Positions 1 through 9,059 of a DNA stretch of 64,000 nucleotides are shown one piece after another. Position 1 is the stretch's first letter. The number at the start of each line of letters is the position of its first letter. The notes below the pieces were generated by a model that was not told the DNA's origin, searched no databases, and was given only the letters and a program-made list of their open reading frames with translations. Source of the DNA: CBDFGS01 sp965247255 (GTDB lineage Bacteria; Chloroflexota; Dehalococcoidia; Lucifugimonadales; CAUZJF01); the NCBI GenBank assembly GCA_965247255.1, contig CBDFGS010000010.1:248001-312000 (forward strand), given 5' to 3'. Both the position numbers and the translations under genes were made by a program.

Positions 1-109
1 CTACTGCGGCTTCCCCTGTATCAATCTGCGCCGCCGGCGTCTGCCCCGAGCATGCGCCCACTAGCAGCGCGACCAACAGCGCCATGGCGGCAGGTGCAAA
101 AAGTCTCAC
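1..109 (-). CDS. N-terminus of a secreted lipoprotein (partial, runs off left edge)
   Basis: The minus strand opens a reading frame at a GTG (109-107) that is still open at the window edge. The 36 visible residues form a textbook lipoprotein signal peptide: a short basic start (MRLF), a hydrophobic core (about residues 8-18) and the lipobox LVGAC, so Cys20 should be lipidated after cleavage. GAGG five bases upstream serves as ribosome-binding site. An internal ATG at 85 would leave no charged n-region, so GTG is preferred. The gene lies 88 bases downstream of comEC but has its own TATAAT (142-147). Its function cannot be told because the mature domain lies outside the window. Confidence 0.7.
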   Translation of the reverse strand, partial: MRLFAPAAMALLVALLVGACSGQTPAAQIDTGEAAV

Positions 110-141
110 TTCGACCTCGGCCCTCTTGGGATTATGTTCGA

Positions 142-147
142 ATTATA
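142..147 (-). promoter_or_regulatory. -10 box TATAAT upstream of the edge lipoprotein
   Basis: On the minus strand a perfect TATAAT, directly preceded by TG, lies 33 bases before the lipoprotein GTG. No good -35 is visible at 16-18 bases. Its position between the comEC stop and the lipoprotein start suggests independent transcription. Confidence 0.45.
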
Positions 148-197
148 CAACGCGTGGCTCGTATACCGTGAATTCCTGCTACGGAAGTGATGTACCG

Positions 198-1853
198 TCA
201 TCGCTCCGTTGTCACTTCGAGGGTGCGACCGTCTGTGACGAATTCGATGTAGCCCACTTCCTTCGTCTCAAACACCAGGCCGGTCGCGACGTGCCGGTGG
301 AGCGTCTCCAGCGTCTCGGCGTGGGGATGGCCGTGCCGGTTGTTCTCTCCCACCGAAGTAACGGCGGCGACAGGGCTCACCTTCTCGACGAACTCCTCTC
401 CCGAAGAGCTACGGCTCCCGTGGTGGGCGACCTTGAGCACGTCGCTATCGATGGGCGCGTCGGTCCCCACGAGCCACGCCTCGGCTTCGCTGAAGACGTC
501 GCCGGTAAAGAGGAAGCTTACTTCACCGTAGACCATGCGCACCACCACGGACGCGTTATCGAGGTCGGACGCAGTACCCTCGAGCCGCCGCGGGGGCGGG
601 TTGAGCACTTGAAGCCAGACCCCATCTCCGAAGTCGATTGTCTGCCCCGCGGTGGCTCGTATTACACGCGCACCCTCACTCCGCACCGCCCTTATCCAGT
701 CCTCGTGGGCCGGGCTGTCATATTGCACTTCCGGTCCGACGACGTTCTCGATTTCGTATTTGCGGAGCGCTTCGGTCAGTCCGCTAACGTGGTCTTCGTG
801 GGGGTGAGTGAGCACGACCAGGTCAATGGAGCGGTCCCAAAAAGGCAATTTATTGCCGAGTAGCCGGACGAGTCTCTCCGGCACAGGACCTCCGTCTATT
901 AGGATGTTTCTTCCGCTGGGCGTGCCGATGAGCGCGGCGTCTCCCTGGCCGACGTCGGCGAATGTCACTCGCAGCTTGCCGTCAGGCAGAGAGACGGCCG
1001 CTATCCAGATGAGGGCAGCGACCGCTACCGCGGGTAGCGAAACCCAAGAGGGAACTCGGCCGGCGGCCGCGAAGGGAGCGCCGCCCGCGCTGCGGACGGC
1101 CGAAGCGAGCCCCGGCGGCCTGGACCCATAGCGTTCGGCCCCATACCAAACGACAAGCCCACCGTAGTACACCCAGACCAGAATCGGCGCTACCGCGCCG
1201 GTCTCGAACGACGCGCCCGGAACGCGGCCGAGCACCGCCACGATGCCCGAGAGATACGACGTCGCTATCCAGGCCAGCCAGCCCAAGATCTGGCCCGCGG
1301 GCTGGAACAGCAACCCCGCGGCCCCAGCCGCCACCTGGCTCACGAGAACAAGCGGCAGCGCGGGCAGCGTTAGCAGCGTGGCCGGAATCCCGACCAGGGA
1401 GACCCGCTCGAAGTAGAACGCGACAATTGGCAGCGTGGCCAAGGTGGCAGCGATCGTCATCGAGACCATGCTCAAGACCAGCGTCGACAGCGTATTGACG
1501 CCCTCCCCTTCTTCCGGCCCGGCCGCTGTGATCACGCCCAGCTTGGAGGCAATCGACTCTGATAGCGCGGCGATTCCGGCCATGGCCGCGAAACTCAGCT
1601 GGAATGAGGTGTTCCAGAGAACTCGAGGCTCGAGAGCCACCATCGCCGCCGCCGCGAGGCCGAGGGCCGGGAGGACGCCGCGGGGCCTTCCGAGAGCGAG
1701 TGCGGCCAGGTAGATGCTCCCCATGATCGCGGCTCGGACGACCGAAGGGGACATCCCCGCGAGCATGGCGTACGACCATATGAGCAACAGCGGCGCTAGT
1801 AGATAGACCTGGGCGCGGCGTCCCAGGAGCCACGCGCTGATCGCCAGGCTAAG
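198..1853 (-). pseudogene. comEC: comEC 3' part: competence channel C-terminal half, cut off by an IS element
   Basis: This is the distal part of the DNA-uptake channel ComEC: the second half of the Competence membrane domain (many hydrophobic helices) followed by the metallo-beta-lactamase-like domain. The latter starts at VTFADVGQGDAAL and carries the metal-binding motif VVLTHPHEDH. The frame stays open into the insertion element, where it acquires IS-encoded residues and a first ATG at 1985. Removing the element and one CTAAG copy joins this part in frame to the 5' part (GILLGL|SLAISAW) and gives one protein of about 863 residues, normal for ComEC. As it stands the channel should not be made intact; an IS-initiated C-terminal fragment is possible but unproven. 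Confidence 0.93.
1849..1853. repeat. Target-site duplication CTAAG, left copy
   Basis: CTAAG at 1849-1853 directly abuts the left inverted repeat. An identical CTAAG at 3558-3562 abuts the right one. Five bases gives perfectly symmetrical element ends, and the two copies overlap the same comEC codons. Confidence 0.9.
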
Positions 1854-1872
1854 CCCGAATCCACCGAAGGAC
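1854..1872 (+). repeat. IS left terminal inverted repeat (19 bp)
   Basis: Identical in reverse complement to 3539-3557, and forms the left boundary of the element next to the CTAAG duplication. Confidence 0.9.
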
Positions 1873-2110
1873 ACCGATGGACGGCGTGAGGGCAGCGGAA
1901 GGGGGTGGGTGAGGGAGCTACAGGGGAGATGGCCTGGGGTCTTGGGGTAGATGGGAGGCCGGCGGGCGGTCTTCAGTGGCCGCACAGGGCCCCTAAGGCC
2001 CTATGCGGGAGTTGCGATGCGCGGGAAGGCGAGAGGATACGCAGCAGGGGACTCTCGCGACCGGGGTGGCGCGAGATTGCGGGGACGTTGGGTCAGTTGC
2101 AGGCTGGCCG

Positions 2111-3436
2111 TCAGGCCGGGAACGGAATGGCTTGCAGCCGGGCCAAGGCGCGAGTGAACTGGGTTTCCCAAGGCCAGCGCCGGGGGAGATGCAAAGTGAG
2201 GCGGCGCGCCGAGCGGGTGATCCGTCCCACCAGAGCGAAGACCCGCCGCCTGAGGGTCTTGGTGATCACGGTCCGCTCGCCCAGACCAATCCGCGCCGTC
2301 CAGCGGGCCAGGTTATGCGCCATCACCTGGACCGCCAGCCAGGCGCCGTTGGCGGCGAAGCGCGCCGACGGCATGTGGTTCAGCCCGACGCCGTACTTGA
2401 GGTCGCGTATGGCGTTCTCGACCTCGGCGTGGCGGCGATGATCGGCCTCCAGTTCCAGCGTCTCCCCATCGCGGTCGGTGATGAAGGCGTGATAGCTGTA
2501 TCTGGCGAAGAGGGCGAGCTGGGAACCGGGCGTCGGCTTCACCCGCCGGACAATGAGCCGCACCGGCGCGGCGTCCGGCTTGGTCTGGAACGGGGTGTAA
2601 GTCGTCTCGGCGACATCGGCGGCGCCGTCCGTCCAGTAGGGAATGGGAGTCCAGTCCTCCTCTGGTATCGCCTCGATCAGGTCCCGCAGGCTGGCGCGCT
2701 GGCGGATGGTGATAGAGAAGCGGACATCCATTTCACGGCAGGCGGCAACGACAGTGTGGGCGTAGAAGCCGCTGTCGGCCCGCACCGTGAGTTGTCCCCT
2801 GGCCCCGCCGTAGCGCACCCGCCCCACCGTCTCACGCAGGAAGTGGGCGGCGCCACGGGCGGTGTTGGCCCGGCCCTCGCGCAGCCGGGACATCAGCACC
2901 TCGCCGGTGCCGGCGGCAATGGCCAGCAGCGGGTGATAGCCGCGGGCGCCGGTATAGCCGTGGTGGCGCGCTCCCTCCTTGGCCAGTCCATAGGTCTCGC
3001 AGATGGTCGAGTCCAGGTCGATGGTCAGGGGCGAGTCGCCGGGTCCGGCCCCAGCGGCCCAGGCCCGGGCCAACAACTGGCGGCTCACGCGGTCGAGTTG
3101 ACGGACATGCCCCCACCGGAAGCTGCGCAGGAAGGTCCCCAGGGTGGATGGCGCCTTGACCACGCAGCCTAGAACACCAACCGTCCCACCAGCGCGCAGC
3201 GCATCGGCGTCGTCGATGCAGTCGCCGCCTGCCAGCGCGGAAGCGACCAGCGTCAGCATCTTGTCCCCAGTGTTCGCCCGTCCCGGCGCTCCGCCGAGGT
3301 CAAGGTGATGGTCGACGAGTTCCCGCAGGCCCAGGTGCCGGGCTAGGGTGGCCGGCAGGAGCAGGCCGGCATTGGCCACCAGGCGATGGTCGTCAAAGAG
3401 GATGCGGATACGGTCGGGTTTGTTCTGTGGCAGCAT
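2111..3436 (-). CDS. IS1380-family DDE transposase
   Basis: A 441-residue transposase that should cut and rejoin the element ends. Candidate catalytic acids are the Asp residues in LTIDLDSTICETYG and LTVRADSGFYA and the Glu in RHAEVENAIRDLKYG, with the Y-x-R-E-like arrangement typical of IS1380/IS4-type RNase H-fold transposases. The frame is unbroken. The ATG at 3436 is preceded by AAGGAG ten bases upstream. It reads in the same direction as the disrupted comEC. Base composition is slightly richer in GC than the flanking host genes. Confidence 0.93.
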   Translation of the reverse strand: MLPQNKPDRIRILFDDHRLVANAGLLLPATLARHLGLRELVDHHLDLGGAPGRANTGDKMLTLVASALAGGDCIDDADALRAGGTVGVLGCVVKAPSTLGTFLRSFRWGHVRQLDRVSRQLLARAWAAGAGPGDSPLTIDLDSTICETYGLAKEGARHHGYTGARGYHPLLAIAAGTGEVLMSRLREGRANTARGAAHFLRETVGRVRYGGARGQLTVRADSGFYAHTVVAACREMDVRFSITIRQRASLRDLIEAIPEEDWTPIPYWTDGAADVAETTYTPFQTKPDAAPVRLIVRRVKPTPGSQLALFARYSYHAFITDRDGETLELEADHRRHAEVENAIRDLKYGVGLNHMPSARFAANGAWLAVQVMAHNLARWTARIGLGERTVITKTLRRRVFALVGRITRSARRLTLHLPRRWPWETQFTRALARLQAIPFPA

Positions 3437-3538
3437 CTATTGGGTGCTCCTTGTTTCCGGGCGGGTTTCTGTTCCAAAACCATTATCCCAGATTCAGAGG
3501 AGCACCCGCTGGCTTCTTCAAGGGCTGTCCCCAAGGAC

Positions 3539-3557
3539 GTCCTTCGGTGGATTCGGG
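3539..3557 (-). repeat. IS right terminal inverted repeat (19 bp)
   Basis: Reverse complement of 1854-1872. The 5' comEC frame runs through it and stops inside the element at 3518. Confidence 0.9.
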
Positions 3558-4498
3558 CTAAGGCCAAGAAGAATCCCAAGGTGGAGCCCGGAGATCGCCA
3601 TGAGGTGAGACGTTCCGGTCACCCTGAAGTCTTCCACCATCTGATCGGGAAGGCGGTCCCGCTTCCCGATCACCAACGCCTGGCCCAGCGCCGCCTGCGG
3701 CTCAGGCACAGACCGCGCGATCGAGCGAGCCAGGCTGAGGCGCATGCCGCTTAGTGCGCGCCGCAACCAGCTCCCCTCGCTTTCGTTGAGCAAGGTCACA
3801 TCTGGAAAGGAGACGACCGACCTTATCCCCTGGCGCTCTAGAAATGCCGGGTAGTCGAAGCCCTCCAGCTCAGGTGGCGCGCTGACGACTCCGACTAGGA
3901 GGAGGCGGTCTCCGTAGCGGACACGCGGCGATTCCCTCGCCCGGACCAGCTCGGAAGTGGGCCGAAGCGTGACCAGTACGTCTCCGGTCGCGTCGGTCCA
4001 ATCGCCGGCGCGAGCGATCCGGTTGGCAGCCAGTCGAAATCGCAGCGCGGTGCCCGCCGCCCGTGGGTCGGATATGACGACGCCCTCCAGACGCACGGTC
4101 GTGGCGCTGTGATAGGCGATGAGCGAGTCCGCTGGGCCTTGAAAAGCGCTGCCCGACCGGGCGGCGCCCAGGATGGCAACCAGGAGAAGGAGCGCGGGGA
4201 GGGCGCTGCGGCGGTAGGTGCGCATCAAGACAGCGAGCATCGCAGCCGCCAGTCCAAAGGACACGAGCGCTCCCATAGGGAGATGCGCCGCATCCCCGAC
4301 GTAGACGCCGAGCAAGAACGCCGCAGCGAGGCTCAGAACGACCAAGTGCGCCTCAGTTTCGAATTGCGGACGTCGCCAAGACCAACGAGCCCCGCCCCAG
4401 ATACTTCGTCGCCAGGCTCCTGGGTATGACGGGGTGTGGCTGGCGCTCTTGAGTGCGTCAGTGTGTGTCGGCGATCCAAGACTCGCCCTTGCGGCCAT
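3558..4498 (-). pseudogene. comEC: comEC 5' part: N-terminal half of the competence channel
   Basis: Encodes the ComEC N-terminus: hydrophobic helices, then a DUF4131-like OB region (about residues 120-225), then the beginning of the Competence domain with the signature TSHLMAISGLHLGILLGL, where the insertion element interrupts it. Read through the junction it gains about a dozen IS-encoded residues and stops at 3518 (326 residues). The Competence helices after this point and the nuclease-like domain lie in the 3' part at 198-1853. The start at 4498 has no strong ribosome-binding site and is uncertain. It lies 64 bases downstream of comEA, in operon order. Confidence 0.92.
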
Positions 4499-4562
4499 CG
4501 GGGATTAGTTGGGGCAATCCCCAGTATGTCCCCGCCCGTCATGCGGCCGCGACCGAGGCTAT

Positions 4563-5135
4563 TCAACGCGCCTCGATCAGATCACGAATGGCTGCGAGGG
4601 TGGCGGGGCCAACGCCGTTGACCTTGATGAGGTCGTCCACGCGCTCGAATGCGCCGTTGGCCTCGCGGTAGCTTACTATGGCCTTGGCTCGAACATCGCC
4701 GATATTGGGAAGAGTCTTTAGCGCTTCCACGGAGGCGGTGTTGATGTTTAGTCTCGCCGGGCTCGCCTCTCGTCGGGATTGAGTCGGGCTACTAGGCGCC
4801 TCGCCGATCCTGGGGATGTGCCAGTGGTCCTCGTCCCTCACCCGCGCTGCCAGGTTCACGGCGCCGAGGTCGGCGTCGTCGGTAGCGCCACCGGCCCGTT
4901 CGAGCACTTGGGCGAGCCTGTCGCCCTCGACGGCGATGAAGACTCCCGGGTTTTTGACAGCGCCGCTGATATATACGTTGAGTTGCGTCGACCTTGGGGG
5001 CGTTGGCGTAGGCATGTGAATCTGAATGGGCGCATTCGACGTCGAAGCGCGCACCACCAAAAACACACCACCTCCCGTCGCCGCCACGATCGCCGCCACG
5101 AGGACCACCTGAGAGATGCGGGCTACGGGAGGCAT
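4563..5135 (-). CDS. comEA: ComEA-like competence DNA receptor (SLBB + helix-hairpin-helix)
   Basis: A 190-residue membrane-anchored DNA-binding protein that in competent bacteria passes incoming double-stranded DNA to ComEC. Residues about 8-29 form a single membrane anchor, followed by a TP-rich linker. An SLBB domain (about 51-110, INVYISGAV-like strand QLNVYISGAVKNPG) precedes paired helix-hairpin-helix motifs (about 128-190, LNINTASVEALKTLPNIG and KVNGVGPATLAAI). It starts at ATG 5135, 15 bases after the upstream regulator gene. It is intact although its partner comEC is disrupted. Confidence 0.92.
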   Translation of the reverse strand: MPPVARISQVVLVAAIVAATGGGVFLVVRASTSNAPIQIHMPTPTPPRSTQLNVYISGAVKNPGVFIAVEGDRLAQVLERAGGATDDADLGAVNLAARVRDEDHWHIPRIGEAPSSPTQSRREASPARLNINTASVEALKTLPNIGDVRAKAIVSYREANGAFERVDDLIKVNGVGPATLAAIRDLIEAR

Positions 5136-5150
5136 GGCGTTCGTTTTTCC

Positions 5151-5387
5151 CTATCCTCGGAGCAGGTCGCCCGGAGCGCAGCCCAACGCTTTGGCCAGCT
5201 TTCGAATATTCAAAATCGCGATGTTGCGCTCACCGCGCTCGACCGAACCGACGTAGGTCCGGTGCAGGCCGGAACGAAATGCGAGTTCCTCCTGGGACAG
5301 GCTGCGTTGCCTGCGGAGCCGCTTCAGGCGAGCGCCAAAGGAGCCTAGAAACTTCCGGTCCGAGTGCGAGTATGACACCGGTGACAT
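5151..5387 (-). CDS. Small XRE-family helix-turn-helix regulator
   Basis: A 78-residue protein made almost entirely of one Cro/C1-type helix-turn-helix domain: FGARLKRLRRQRSLSQEELA, then GLHRTYVGSVERGERN, then LNIRKLAKALG. Such proteins bind DNA as dimers; the target here is unknown. It is the first gene of the comEA-comEC strand and only 15 bases from comEA, so control of the competence genes is a reasonable inference. I chose ATG 5387 because it leaves just a short tail before the domain; a GTG at 5444 in the same frame (97 residues) is the alternative. Confidence 0.8.
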   Translation of the reverse strand: MSPVSYSHSDRKFLGSFGARLKRLRRQRSLSQEELAFRSGLHRTYVGSVERGERNIAILNIRKLAKALGCAPGDLLRG

Positions 5388-5483
5388 GATTCCAGGATGA
5401 TGCCGAAGAGTCGACCGACTATAAGTATCGCAGCCCCTGGCCACGGTCTCAACCTACAACGTCTAGCCCTAGAGGCAAAATCC

Positions 5484-5513
5484 TTGACCGTAATTCGAAG
5501 CCGAACCTATAAT
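5484..5513 (+). promoter_or_regulatory. Promoter of pheST: TTGACC-N18-TATAAT
   Basis: TTGACC at 5484-5489 and a perfect TATAAT at 5508-5513 with an 18-base spacer. The -10 overlaps an in-frame ATG at 5512, so that ATG cannot be the main pheS start. Confidence 0.75.
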
Positions 5514-5538
5514 GGGCAGGCTCCAGGAGTCTGCAGCC

Positions 5539-6594
5539 ATGACTGAAATCGCGACAGTAGACAGCGTCCAGGACCTTCAGGGCGACGCCCTGCAAGGGCT
5601 GGCAGACGCCACGAGCCTCGAGGACCTGGAGCAATGGCGCGTCTCCTACCTGGGACGTAGCGGACGCCTTACCCAGGTCCTGCGAAGCCTGGGCACTCTT
5701 CAAGCGGAGGAGAGGCGCAAGGTCGGCGCCGCGGCCAACCAGACCAAACAGGTGCTTGAGGAGAGCCTGGACGAGCGGAGGCGGGCCCTCAGCGAGACAC
5801 AGGTCGCGAGCGAAGTCGAGGCGGAGAGCGTCGACGTCACCCTGCCGGGCCGGCCCGCTCCGCGAGGCGGCCTACACGTTATTACGCAAACGATGCGCGA
5901 GATATGCGGCATCTTTGGCTCCATGGGGTTCGACGTAGTGGAAGGGCCGGAGGTGGAGTGGGACCGCTACAATTTCGAAGCGCTGAATATTCCAAAGCAC
6001 CATCCTGCAAGGGACATGTTCAATACGCTGTGGATTGACTATACCGATGAGGATGGCGAGCAACCGATGCTGCTGCGCACTCACACGTCACCGATGCAGG
6101 CACGCTTCATGGAGCAGACCAGGCCGCCCGTCAGGGTGGTCGTGCCCGGCAAGGTATACCGGTACGAGGCCACCGACGCCAGCCATGAGTGGCAGTTCTC
6201 ACAGGTGGAAGGGCTCGCGGTAGATGAGGGGATCACCTTCGCCGATCTCAAGGGCACGCTATACGAGTTTGCGCGGCGAATGTTCGGCGAGGAGAGGCGC
6301 GTCCGTTTCCGCTGCGGCTACTTCCCGTTCGTCGAGCCGGGCGCCGAGGTGGACGTGGACTGCTTCAACTGCGACGGCGAGGGCTGCCGAGTGTGCGGCG
6401 GTAAGGGGTGGCTGGAGATCCTGGGGGCGGGCATGGTGCACCCGTCCGTTCTGCAAGGCGTCGGCTACGACCCCGAAACCTACACCGGCTTCGCCTTCGG
6501 GATGGGGGCCGAACGCATAGCCATGCTGAAGCATGGCATCGACGACATACGACTCTTCTATGCCAACGACCTGCGGTTCTTGAGGCAGTTCTAG
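5539..6594 (+). CDS. pheS: Phenylalanyl-tRNA synthetase alpha subunit
   Basis: A 351-residue class II synthetase subunit that, with PheT, attaches phenylalanine to tRNA-Phe in the cytoplasm. It shows an N-terminal coiled coil, then the catalytic core with HPARDMFNTLWID, LLRTHTSPMQARFM, VYRYEATDASHEWQFSQVEG and FRCGYFPFVEPGAEVDV, the cysteine-rich stretch CFNCDGEGCRVCGGKGWLEI, and motif 3 FAFGMGAERIAMLKHGIDD. The ATG at 5539 follows AGGAG by nine bases and lies downstream of the promoter, so it is chosen over the ATG at 5512. pheT follows after 39 bases. Confidence 0.96.
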   Translation: MTEIATVDSVQDLQGDALQGLADATSLEDLEQWRVSYLGRSGRLTQVLRSLGTLQAEERRKVGAAANQTKQVLEESLDERRRALSETQVASEVEAESVDVTLPGRPAPRGGLHVITQTMREICGIFGSMGFDVVEGPEVEWDRYNFEALNIPKHHPARDMFNTLWIDYTDEDGEQPMLLRTHTSPMQARFMEQTRPPVRVVVPGKVYRYEATDASHEWQFSQVEGLAVDEGITFADLKGTLYEFARRMFGEERRVRFRCGYFPFVEPGAEVDVDCFNCDGEGCRVCGGKGWLEILGAGMVHPSVLQGVGYDPETYTGFAFGMGAERIAMLKHGIDDIRLFYANDLRFLRQF

Positions 6595-6633
6595 GAAAGC
6601 TGGGCCCGCGCTTCGTAGCGCAGCACCCATTCA

Positions 6634-9059
6634 ATGAAAATCCCTCTCTCCTGGCTCAAGCGCTACGTCCCCATATCCTCGCCCGCCGCTGATGTGGCTC
6701 ACCTCCTCACGATGTCCGGCACGGAGATCGCCGGCGTGGAGGAGACAGGTGGCTGGGACAGGGATAAGGTGCTGGTCGGCCACGTCGCCCGGCTAGAGAA
6801 ACACCCCAACGCCGACCGCCTGAGTCTAGCAACCGTCGACCTGGGGAACGGCGAGACGGCCACCGTGGTCTGCGGCGGCCCAAATATCGCCGAGGGGCAA
6901 AAGATAGCGTTCGCCCGCGAAGGCGCGATGCTCTTCAGCACCCGCTCGGGGCGCGAAGAGAGACTGAAAGCCGCCAAGATCCGAGGCGTCCTCTCGGCGG
7001 GCATGGTGTGCTCGGAGGTCGAGCTCGGGCTCGGAGAAGATCACACCGGCATACTCGTCCTGGACGACGATGTACCGGCGGGAACGCCGCTGGCCGACCT
7101 TCTCGGGGATGCCATCCTCGACGCCGAGGTGACCCCTAACCGCCCGGACTGCCTGTCGATGCTGGGTGTCGCCCACGAGGTCGCGGCCCTCACCGGTACA
7201 CAAGTCACCGAGCCGGATGCCTCGTACGCGGAGAATGGCCCCCCAATCGACACGCTGGCAAAGGTCGGAATAGACGACCCCAATCTGTGCTCGCGCTACT
7301 GCGCCAGCGTGGTCGACGGCGTGACAGTCGGTCCTTCTCCTGCCTGGTTGCAGGCGTCTCTGGCCAAGGTCGGGCAACGCTCTATCAACAATATCGTGGA
7401 CATAACGAACTTCGTGATGCTGGAATACGGGCAGCCCCTTCACGCGTTCGACTTCGATACGATCAAGGAGCGCGCCATTATTGTGAGGGCCGCACGGTCC
7501 GAGGAGAAGATCGAGACTCTGGACGACGAGACGCTCGACCTGAAGCCGCCGATGCTCACGATCTCCGATTCTCGCGACCCCATAGCTCTCGCGGGGGTCA
7601 TCGGCGGGACGGCCACCGCGGTCCAGGACGGGACTACGTCGATTCTTTTGGAGTCCGCCAACTTCGACGCGGTAAACACACGGCGGACCGCGCGGGCATT
7701 GAGGCAGGATACCGAGGCATCTTACCGCTTCGAGCGCGGTATCAGAGCGGACCTGGCGCCCCGGGCGCTGCGGCGGGCCACGAAGCTTGTTCTGGACATC
7801 GGGGGTGGCGAGGCTGCTTCGGGGATCATCGACACTTATCCCGGCCGGAGGCCCTCTCCGGTGGTGAAGGTGCGGCTAGACCGGGTCAACAGCGTCCTGG
7901 GAGCGGACTACAGCGCCGAGAAGATAGACGGGGTGCTCACCGCTCTTGGTTTCGCGCGGGCAGAGGAGCCGGATGGGGTAAAAGAAGACGAACGAATTCT
8001 CGAAGTCCCTTACTGGCGCTCCGATATCGTGATCGAGGCAGATGTCGTGGAGGAGGTAGCACGGGTGCTGGGATACGACGAGATCCCCACGACCATGCTC
8101 TCCTCCCCCGTCCCTCACCACGAGCCCCGGCCGCTAAGGGCCTCAAGGAACGAGTGAGAGACGTGTTAGCCGGCGCGGGAATGCAGGAGACGATCGCCTA
8201 CTCAGCGACGACCAAAGAGCTCCTGGATGCCACCGAGAGCGACGCTCGGCCACTGGAGATCGCCAACCCCATGAGCGCCGAGCACAAGTATATGCGGACC
8301 AGTCTGCGGGGAAGCGCGCTACAAACTCTGGCATCGAACCGCCGCGTACTGCAGGGGGATGGGATTCGGCTGTTCGAGATAGGCCGAGCGTACATTCCGC
8401 AGGAGGAAGCTAAAGAGCGCGCCCTCCCACATGAGAGGGAGACCCTCATTGGCGTGCTCTCAGGGCCCCGGTCCCACACTTCGTGGCTAGCCGATGGCGG
8501 ACAGATGGACTTCTTCGACGCAAAGGGAGTTCTAGAATCGCTCGCAGGTCAGACAGGGCTGTCCATGGAATACAAGCCTGCGGCCGATCCCGTCCTGCAT
8601 CCGGGCAAGACAGCCAGCCTGGTATGCGGCGGGGAGAGCGTGGGCATTGTAGGCGAGGTCCATCCCGAGGTGCTTGGCCGGTTTGGTCTCGATGACGATA
8701 CCGTAGCCATGTTCGAGATCGACCTCGAGTCGCTGCTGGAAGCGATGCCGGCCTCCGAGAGCCGGTACGCTTCCATTAACCGGTTCCCCGATTCCGAGCG
8801 CGACATCGCCCTCGTCGTGGATGCCTCGGTCTCATCGGCCAGGGTCAAGTCGATTATCGAACGCCATAAGCTTGTGAAGACCAGCACCCCGTTCGACCGG
8901 TACGTCGGAGAGGGCGTGGGAGCGGGCAAGGTGTCGGTGGCGTACAGGATAATATTCCAGTCCCCACGCAAGACCCTTACGGCGGAGGAGGTTGACTCCG
9001 CTTTGGCCGCCATCCTCCGCCAACTTCGGGACGACGTCGGCGCCGAGCTGCGGGAATGA
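6634..9059 (+). CDS. pheT: Phenylalanyl-tRNA synthetase beta subunit, with a -1 frameshift near 8138
   Basis: Encodes the PheRS beta chain in two frames: 6634-8157 and, continuing, the frame ending at 9059. Frame 1 carries the EMAP/tRNA-binding domain (VGHVARLEKHPNADRLSLAT), B3/B4 editing and B5 domains; it leaves the family sequence after HHEPRPLR and stops at 8155-8157. The other frame resumes with LKERVRDVLAGAGMQETIAY and carries the catalytic-like fold and the C-terminal anticodon-binding domain (FPDSERDIALVVDA). Adding one G to the GGG at 8138-8140 restores RPLRGLKERVRDVL and a protein of about 808 residues. As the gene is normally essential, a sequencing or assembly error, or a very recent mutation, is more likely than decay. 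The start ATG 6634 has no strong ribosome-binding site. Confidence 0.93.

Larger units (their letters stand above)
1854..3557 (-). mobile_element. Complete IS1380-family insertion sequence (1704 bp) inside comEC
   Basis: The element is bounded by 19-bp perfect inverted repeats CCCGAATCCACCGAAGGAC (1854-1872, and its reverse complement at 3539-3557) and flanked by the 5-bp direct repeat CTAAG. It encodes one transposase (2111-3436). The length, ends beginning CC and a 4-5 bp duplication match what is known of the IS1380 family. It has about 240 bases of non-coding DNA on its left and about 100 on its right. Intact ends, an intact transposase and an exact duplication suggest a recent insertion. 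Confidence 0.93.

Noticed and set aside
84..863. Plus-strand open frame of 259 codons
   Set aside because: It is the reverse-strand shadow of comEC and the lipoprotein start, has no ribosome-binding site and no recognisable protein features.
2003..3172. Long plus-strand frame of 389 codons inside the IS
   Set aside because: Complement of the transposase gene in a GC-rich region; composition is that of a shadow frame.
8131..8160. Programmed -1 frameshifting in pheT
   Set aside because: No slippery heptamer and no obvious downstream stem; pheT is not known to use recoding, so a one-base error or mutation is simpler.
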